The position numbers and the translations under genes are program-made. Of a DNA stretch of 8,945 nt, positions 4,648 through 8,945 are shown piece after piece; positions within the stretch are counted from its first letter, which is position 1, and each line of letters begins with the position of its first letter. The notes beneath the pieces are model-generated. The model did no database searches. It saw only the letters and a program-made list of their open reading frames with translations, and was not told the DNA's origin. Location: contig JAFWLX010000313.1 of the NCBI GenBank assembly GCA_017510875.1, positions 1-8,945 on the forward strand. Direction: 5' to 3'. The DNA comes from Atopobiaceae bacterium. GTDB taxonomy: Bacteria > Actinomycetota > Coriobacteriia > Coriobacteriales > Atopobiaceae.

Positions 4648-5394
4648 TTATTTCGCCTCGCTGACATCGCCGACTTCATCTTGAATAAACAAATGAAGAT
4701 TGGACCCCCTACTAAGCGAATTCGTGCCCTCCGCGATGTAGGTCCACGAACCTACATAGTCTCCTGGAACTGCAATCTCATTACACATGAACCCAACGAA
4801 GCTATCAATGTCATCCTTGTACCGTGAGCTGAACTCTCTCGCAAGCCAAGCCTTTCTCCTGTCGGACACGTACCCAGCCTCATTGCTCAGGGCGTGCTCG
4901 AGGTTCCTCGACATGAAGTACACGCTTACCGGAATACGCACATTGCGGTTTGTGACGTATCGCCTGCCTTTGATAACACCCCACAAGCGAGACGACTTCT
5001 CCTTGTTCCTAAACCTTGTCCCACCTGCGCTAGCTGTTTCGATGTGGTCGTTTAAGTAGCAAATCGAATCGATTCCCTCACGCTCAACAACTGCGTCATC
5101 GGGTATAAAGCAACCATCAGTATCTGCGAGCAGTACAATGCGATCCAAATCTTTCCAACTATAATCTGCGCGCTCTAAGTGCTTGAGCGTCACCGCCCTG
5201 ATACGATCGTGCATCTTCTCAATATGCATGATGGGATCAACCCCAGCACGCTGCTGTGTCGCACTGAATATGTCTGTACGAAACACGTCAAACACGACCG
5301 CTTCGTTTTGAACTAACTTCTCAATCAAGGCACCGAGAGCCGTCTCATCCGACGCGCCCTCTACTATGAAAAGGCAGACCTTCTTCCGAGCCAC
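4648..5394 (-). CDS. TOPRIM-like protein paired with the upstream ATPase
   Basis: A 248-residue protein, probably cytosolic. The N-terminus has the hallmarks of a TOPRIM fold: a strand-loop with the conserved acid, VCLFIVEGASDETAL (Glu12), then after about 75 residues LDRIVLLADTDGCF, carrying a D-x-D pair (Asp91, Asp93). TOPRIM domains bind metal and in OLD, GajA and AbiL-type systems act as nucleases. The C-terminal half (VSVYFMSRNLEHAL, then an Arg/Lys-rich helix and SLSRGSNLHLFI) is conserved-looking but not a named domain I can place. It recalls ATPase-associated proteins of the RloB type without a full match. It starts at a GTG (5392-5394) preceded by GAGG, 6 bp after the ATPase stop, so the two are co-translated and probably form a complex. 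Nuclease activity is inferred from the motif only. Confidence 0.65.
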   Translation of the reverse strand: MARKKVCLFIVEGASDETALGALIEKLVQNEAVVFDVFRTDIFSATQQRAGVDPIMHIEKMHDRIRAVTLKHLERADYSWKDLDRIVLLADTDGCFIPDDAVVEREGIDSICYLNDHIETASAGGTRFRNKEKSSRLWGVIKGRRYVTNRNVRIPVSVYFMSRNLEHALSNEAGYVSDRRKAWLAREFSSRYKDDIDSFVGFMCNEIAVPGDYVGSWTYIAEGTNSLSRGSNLHLFIQDEVGDVSEAK

Positions 5395-5400
5395 CCTGCC

Positions 5401-6987
5401 TCAACCCCTTGCCTGCTGACGCATATCCCTCGCCATCATACCGGCATCGTACAATGCGCCATCGATTCTCAACGGACTTGTCGGCACATACACCTCGTCA
5501 CCTACGCCACCAAGCCGGATGTCTTTGAGGTACATCTTCCTAAGATTGTTTGAATCACGGACACCGGAAGCCTTTGTATAGCGCCTGTCTGGCTCTACCG
5601 TCGTAAACCAGATACTACTGCTTGGCAGCACCTCGAGAGGACGAAGGTTGTGCGCGGTAAACACTAGCTGGCCAAAACCGTGCTCGGCGATGGCCTGGAG
5701 AATCTCCCCCAGAAGATACTCGAATACTCCCGAGTCGAGCTCATCGATACCAACAAATGCCGAAGGATTGGTATGCACATCAATAAGCAGGGACACGATG
5801 GACAGAATCTTCTGAATGCCCTCTGACTCGTTGCGCAGCGGAACCGAGCTCTCGCCACGCACTGACATCAACTCGATGCTCTCGAGAGTCTCGCCATTGT
5901 TGCCCGCCACTTTCCCCAATCGCTTAACCGACACACTCAATCCTGGGACAATCTGCCCGATAACCTTGTTAACGTTATCGAGTGCTCGCTCGAGCTCGTC
6001 TACTCTCTGCGCTGGCATCGGATCCTTCGAGTCAATGTCGAGCAACATGAAGTTGTCAACGTAATCGCCTCGTTCTCCCTCGTGGCTGGCTAGCGGCAGG
6101 TATCCGAGCGGTAGTACCCCTTGGTGTGTGGTCGGCAACACCGCCATATCCTTCTTGGCAAACTCGCCACAGGAGAATGCGACGCTAAACGACGGTATGA
6201 GCACGCGATTAACGGCTTCTGCAGCAGCCTTCGAGATTGCCTTCGTGCCATCATTGAGCATATCGGCACAGAATGAGGCGAAGCCGGGCGAGAAAAGCAG
6301 CGACTCCCCCTGCTGAAATACCTTGTCCCTCGTGGCCTCAAGCCTAGAGCTTAGCGTTTTGTCGATGCCCATGAGCGCACGCCAGTGGGTTGATGGGGCG
6401 ATATCCGTCGCATCGTAGGACCATTGGCCTCTCGCGCTCTCAACCAACTTGGCTAGAGGCTCTGAGATACCTGAAGCGCGTGCTGGCTCAGGCTCGCCTG
6501 ACGATGCGCCGCCACGCACTTCCCAGGAGAAGACCTCATGCAAACTCTCTCCCGATTCCAAATCCTTGCAGGACAGAGATTCAGAGAGTACCAAGGGAGA
6601 TTTCCCGGAGCAGGCACCCACCTTAACCGCATATGAGGCGATGTAAGGCATATGCGCTGGACACGTGTCCGATATGCCGAGTATGTAGTCGGAGAGTGCG
6701 TCATCATCACCGGCAGCAACGAAGAACTCGACCGAAAGCTCGAAGGCGTCCTGGTCGCACGCAACGTACTCACTCGATTTAATGGGAAGAGGCTCCCCAC
6801 TCATAAGCGTCTTTAGAATCGAGAGGGCCTGTATGAACGACGTTTTCCCCGACCCGTTCTGACCATACAGGCCGATAACGTCAGCGCCATCGCCTATGTC
6901 CTCGACTGAATCCGCGCGGCTTAACAGCACACGTCCCTGCTCAACGTTTTTGAAGTTCTTTAGCTCGAGGGCTCTAATTCTGATCAT
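5401..6987 (-). CDS. AAA/ABC-type ATPase of a two-gene defence-like operon
   Basis: A 528-residue ATPase of the AAA_15/AAA_21 (SMC/RecF-like) group. It opens with IRIRALELKNFKNVEQG, typical of these proteins, followed by Walker A GLYGQNGSGKTS at ~39-50. A long insert of ~330 residues follows. The signature-like LRNESEGIQKILSIVSLL comes next, then Walker B FVGIDELD (411-418; Asp415, Glu416) with a following D-loop-like SGVFEYLL, and a switch histidine in TAHN (444-447). All residues for ATP binding and hydrolysis appear present. Members work as dimers that gate a nuclease or other effector; here the next gene encodes a TOPRIM-like protein. I chose ATG 6987 over GTG 7005 because the protein family begins M-I-R and AAGAG lies about 10 nt upstream. 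Role in phage defence is inferred from partner and neighbourhood. Confidence 0.8.
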   Translation of the reverse strand: MIRIRALELKNFKNVEQGRVLLSRADSVEDIGDGADVIGLYGQNGSGKTSFIQALSILKTLMSGEPLPIKSSEYVACDQDAFELSVEFFVAAGDDDALSDYILGISDTCPAHMPYIASYAVKVGACSGKSPLVLSESLSCKDLESGESLHEVFSWEVRGGASSGEPEPARASGISEPLAKLVESARGQWSYDATDIAPSTHWRALMGIDKTLSSRLEATRDKVFQQGESLLFSPGFASFCADMLNDGTKAISKAAAEAVNRVLIPSFSVAFSCGEFAKKDMAVLPTTHQGVLPLGYLPLASHEGERGDYVDNFMLLDIDSKDPMPAQRVDELERALDNVNKVIGQIVPGLSVSVKRLGKVAGNNGETLESIELMSVRGESSVPLRNESEGIQKILSIVSLLIDVHTNPSAFVGIDELDSGVFEYLLGEILQAIAEHGFGQLVFTAHNLRPLEVLPSSSIWFTTVEPDRRYTKASGVRDSNNLRKMYLKDIRLGGVGDEVYVPTSPLRIDGALYDAGMMARDMRQQARG

Positions 6988-7021
6988 GGCAGCTACTCTT
7001 ATCACGTGTATGCATGGGCTG

Positions 7022-7060
7022 GTTTCAAAAGAATAGCCGATTAGACAGTTTCACAAAAGA
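7022..7060 (-). promoter_or_regulatory. Possible promoter of the ATPase/TOPRIM operon
   Basis: On the minus strand an AT-rich leader contains TATTCT with TTTTGT 17 bp upstream, within about 7030-7070 of the plus-strand numbering. The -35 is weak. The leader to the ATG is about 45 nt. Confidence 0.3.
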
Positions 7061-7077
7061 TTTCGTATTTTTTATTC

Positions 7078-7093
7078 GATAGAAGGTTCTATC
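7078..7093. promoter_or_regulatory. 16-bp perfect dyad GATAGAAGGTTCTATC-type
   Basis: GATAGAA and TTCTATC are inverted around GG, next to an AT-rich tract about 90 bp upstream of the ATPase start. Position and symmetry suit an operator for a regulator of the ATPase/TOPRIM operon. No regulator gene is encoded next to it. Confidence 0.4.
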
Positions 7094-7290
7094 TTGTGAG
7101 TATGCGAGCGGACTGGCGGGGTACCCGTCCACAATTGTGACTGGAGTCTTTACCGTTTATGCCAGCCAGCACGGACCGGCAAGCAACCCGCCCACCATCC
7201 AGAACGTCGCCGATGATGACGGAAGTTGGTCTTCCCGCCGCCATGATGCCCCTCTCATAACCCAATACAGTACTGGTGTTCGGTCCACAA
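7094..7290. other. No gene seen
   Basis: Between the dyad and the glmM terminator the sequence has short open frames on both strands, but none has an RBS with start or a recognisable product. Confidence 0.4.
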
Positions 7291-7293
7291 AGC

Positions 7294-7336
7294 AAAAAAG
7301 AGCGGCCAGAAAGCCCCCAAGCGTCTTCTGACCGCC
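7294..7336 (-). terminator. Rho-independent terminator of the glmM-type gene
   Basis: On the minus strand GCGGTCAGAA (7326-7335) pairs with TTCTGGCCGC (7302-7311), with one G-T wobble, and is followed by CTTTTTT (7294-7300). It lies about 45 bp after the glmM-type stop codon, on the correct strand, so it is probably that gene's original terminator carried along with the 3' fragment. Confidence 0.75.
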
Positions 7337-7381
7337 AGTTCTTTCGTCAGCCACACCATATGTGCGCGCAGCCACAGCCCC

Positions 7382-7541
7382 CTACCCCTTGAACGCCTCC
7401 ACCGCCTCCAGGACGATGTCGTCGGCCCTCCGGCAGAGCTCGTCGGTGGGCGCCTCGGCCAGGATGCGGACCAGCGGCTCGGTGCCACTTGCACGCACGA
7501 AGCAGCGGCCGTCGCCGCCGAGGAACTCCTCGGCGCGTTAT
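7382..7541 (-). pseudogene. glmM: 3' fragment of a phosphoglucosamine mutase-type gene
   Basis: On the minus strand the frame reads AEEFLGGDGRCFVRASGTEP, then LVRILAEAPTDELC and ADDIVLEAVEAFKG before TAG (7382-7384). F-V-R-A-S-G-T-E-P-x-x-R-I-x-x-E is the phosphate-binding loop and C-terminal domain 4 signature of the alpha-D-phosphohexomutase family; the wording is closest to GlmM, which makes glucosamine-1-phosphate for peptidoglycan. Only about 53 of ~450 residues remain; the active-site serine and metal-binding domains are absent, so this piece is not functional. An intact copy must exist elsewhere, because glmM is essential. The fragment keeps its downstream terminator and ends abruptly at about 7541, 68 bp from the end of the Abi gene, marking a recombination or integration junction. 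Confidence 0.75.
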
Positions 7542-7608
7542 CCGGCCACACCCACAATGAGTCAACGTATTTCTCCCGGCTAAGCTCACTCGGGATGCCA
7601 CGCCATGA

Positions 7609-8548
7609 CTAAGACGTCATCGCATCCTGACGCACACGGAACCCCATCTCAGTGAACAAGTCGCTGAACGACAAGCTCGGCATACGAGGTGCATAGGCCT
7701 GCCAGAGGTTCGCCGCCTCATGAACATAGTGAATCGCCTCGTCACTCGGCAGGAAAACCCTGAGGTAGCCAACCATATCAGCGATAGAGGCTCCGTCGAC
7801 CGTGGCGCAGTACAGTCTCTCGTCGTGAGCGCATAAGTTTCTGAAGTCCTTGAGGACGTTGCCCGCCCTGAGCAGCATCCTCGGGGGAAAGGAAGCCCTC
7901 GAGCTTCGAGTCGCGCTCCGCGTCCTTGGCAACGATGCTGCAGACCTCATTCCGGTCATTTGGCTGCATGAGCTGATAGAAATGGACAACGTTCCCAAAT
8001 GTGAGGTCGTTTGCCAGCACCCAGAGGGGCACCTTCCCGTATGTCCTCATGTAATGCCTCACGAAGTCTCTTGTACGATCGCTGATGACTAGCTTGCTGT
8101 TGAGCATCCTCATGAGGAAGGCGAGATTCTGCCCGTGCAGTGCCGACTTGTCGCCCCTAAACGCCTGCGGTACGAGATAGTCCCCGACGGTGCAGAAGTT
8201 TGCCCTCTCCAGATACGCACCATCCTGCGGGTGCCTATGGCTAAACGCATATGCCACTGCAGTACGCATCACCGCCTCAGCGCGCGTAAGGTATTTGAAC
8301 GTAACAAACCTGAGGTCTCTGTCGAAAAGGAACAGCGAGTATATCCGACTGAACTCCGTTCCCGACTTGAACACGTCCCCGCTACTACTCTGCATCGCTT
8401 CACGATTAAGGAACGGTGCCTTGTAGCCGTTCACGATGGCGTAGTAGCTCTCGCGCTCGATTGCCCTAGCGGTCTCCGTATCTGTGATTACGCCGCGAGA
8501 GTCCAAGAGCTGTACGAGTTCTTGAACAGTCTTGAATTCCTTGGCCAC
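7609..8548 (-). pseudogene. Abi_2 (AbiD/F) abortive infection protein, frameshifted
   Basis: The protein starts at GTG 8546-8548 (VAKEFKTVQELVQLLDSRGV) after a poly-G RBS-like tract (8552-8558). It reads as an Abi_2 family member: ERESYYAIVNGYKAPFL, SLFLFDRDLRFVTFKYLTRA, TYGKVPLWVLANDLTFGNVV. At about residue 220 the frame is lost in a run of five C (plus strand G, 7883-7887) after LEGFLSP. Removing one base restores RMLLRAGNVLKDFRNLCAHD, then ERLYC, FLPSDEAIHYVHEAANLWQAY, and a normal end at TAG 7609-7611, about 312 residues in all, the usual family length. The lost part contains R-N-L-C-A-H, a HEPN-like RxxxxH motif expected to be needed for RNA cleavage. As it stands translation stops at 7778 after 256 residues. 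Abi_2 proteins block phage growth by abortive infection. Sequencing error in the homopolymer and true mutation cannot be told apart here. Confidence 0.85.
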
Positions 8549-8568
8549 GACACCCCCCCGTATAATCA

Positions 8569-8603
8569 GAGAGCCCCCGGTCCAAAAAGGGCCGGAGACT
8601 CTC
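8569..8603 (-). promoter_or_regulatory. 15-bp leader hairpin upstream of the Abi gene
   Basis: GAGAGCCCCCGGTCC (8569-8583) and GGGCCGGAGACTCTC (8589-8603) enclose AAAAA. As minus-strand RNA, 14 of 15 positions pair, two through G-U; as plus-strand RNA the same positions would be C-A mismatches. This points to function in the Abi leader transcript, 20 bp before the start codon. It may be an attenuator, a terminator for upstream transcripts, or a translation control; no U-run follows. Confidence 0.5.
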
Positions 8604-8768
8604 CTTTGTCGCAGGCTCTCGTGGAACACCCACGACTATCTCACTTCGTATATTATTTCCCAAATCGCCACTCTCGCGCAATACCGCTCGCCAGATTCGA
8701 CAGAAGGCGCCAAGCTCCGGGCTGAACTCTGACCTGCAGGTTCCTCGACATAATGGGTCATACAACTA
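8604..8768. other. No clear gene
   Basis: A minus-strand frame here (ending VAIWEIIYEVR before a TAG near 8636) has some protein-like flavour but no recognisable motif and no start signal. It may be a decayed remnant. Confidence 0.3.
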
Positions 8769-8945
8769 CTAGAGCGAAAAATCCACAGCATATGAAGCCC
8801 CCGCCCTTCCGGTTGAAGACCCATCCATGTCCAATTGACCAGAATGCGTCCAGATTATGTCGCGAATAGTGTCCAGAACATGATGGGCAGGTAGCCCCCT
8901 TGGCGTACTGCTAGTCATCACAACACGAGCTGGAACTAATGGAGA
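8769..8945 (-). CDS. 3' end of an unrecognised ORF entering from the right
   Basis: On the minus strand the frame is open from the window edge to TAG 8769-8771, 58 codons, with a plausible amino-acid pattern (HHVLDTIRDIIWTHSGQL, then TGRAGASYAVDFSL). An internal ATG at 8916-8918 lacks a convincing RBS, so the gene most likely begins beyond the window. I do not recognise the family. It runs in the same direction as the Abi gene, separated by about 220 bp. Confidence 0.35.
   Translation of the reverse strand, partial: SPLVPARVVMTSSTPRGLPAHHVLDTIRDIIWTHSGQLDMDGSSTGRAGASYAVDFSL

Noticed and set aside
7137..7331. Plus-strand ORF near the glmM terminator
   Set aside because: It runs into the glmM terminator stem on the other strand and has no recognisable product or RBS.
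8801..8900. Three spaced GTCCA copies near the right edge
   Set aside because: Irregular spacing and short length; they fall in the partial ORF and do not form a repeat array or IS end.
1..8945. CRISPR arrays, tRNA or rRNA genes
   Set aside because: No regular direct repeats with spacers, cloverleaf patterns or rRNA-like conserved blocks were seen on either strand.

Overview
The window looks like a decaying, defence-rich accessory island in a moderately GC-rich actinobacterium. A gut Coriobacteriia such as Collinsella or Olsenella is my best guess, from the style of the phosphoglucomutase and epimerase tails, the GC-rich codon use and the toxin-antitoxin families. No search was run, so the genus is inference.

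Layout, left to right. (1) 1-257: the edge of what looks like an IS3-type insertion sequence, with a transposase start reading out of the window on the minus strand, abutting the last ~51 codons of a UDP-glucuronate 4-epimerase. (2) 258-1827: a structured, gene-poor stretch. It holds one minus-strand ORF in which a BrnT-like toxin is fused in frame to a ribbon-helix-helix-type antitoxin that keeps its own ribosome binding site. It also holds paired hairpins, a 22-bp direct repeat on either side of the TA gene, and a tandem array of 72-bp units built on palindromes. (3) 1828-2497: a HigBA-type toxin-antitoxin operon whose toxin has an amber codon at position 6 while the antitoxin is intact. (4) 2584-3591: a minus-strand HTH-Fic protein with a complete catalytic motif, an N-terminal inhibitory motif and an obvious self-regulatory promoter; it is more AT-rich than its surroundings. 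(5) 3599-4542: remnants, namely a small unrecognised ORF, a hairpin and palindrome cluster, and the C-terminal part of a second, different Fic protein without its active site.

(6) 4648-6987: a minus-strand two-gene operon, an AAA/ABC-type ATPase (528 aa) followed 6 bp later by a TOPRIM-like protein (248 aa). This is the best candidate for a little-described antiphage module. Its composition, an SMC-like ATPase plus a TOPRIM nuclease, parallels OLD, Gabija and AbiL, but here it is split into two genes and the TOPRIM protein does not look like a standard named family. (7) 6988-7541: a promoter/operator region, then the 3' end of a glmM-type gene (last ~53 codons) with its rho-independent terminator. 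(8) 7609-8603: an Abi_2 (AbiD/F) abortive-infection gene split by a one-base frameshift in a homopolymer, preceded by a strong leader hairpin. (9) 8769-8945: the end of an unrecognised minus-strand ORF entering from the right.

Taken together, the region has gained and lost several defence or addiction modules (two TA systems, two Fic proteins, ATPase/TOPRIM, Abi_2). Four of the genes are broken by a point mutation, slippage or truncation, and two housekeeping or capsule gene tails mark recombination boundaries. The ATPase/TOPRIM operon, the HTH-Fic gene, the HigA-like antitoxin and the fused TA gene are the parts that look intact.
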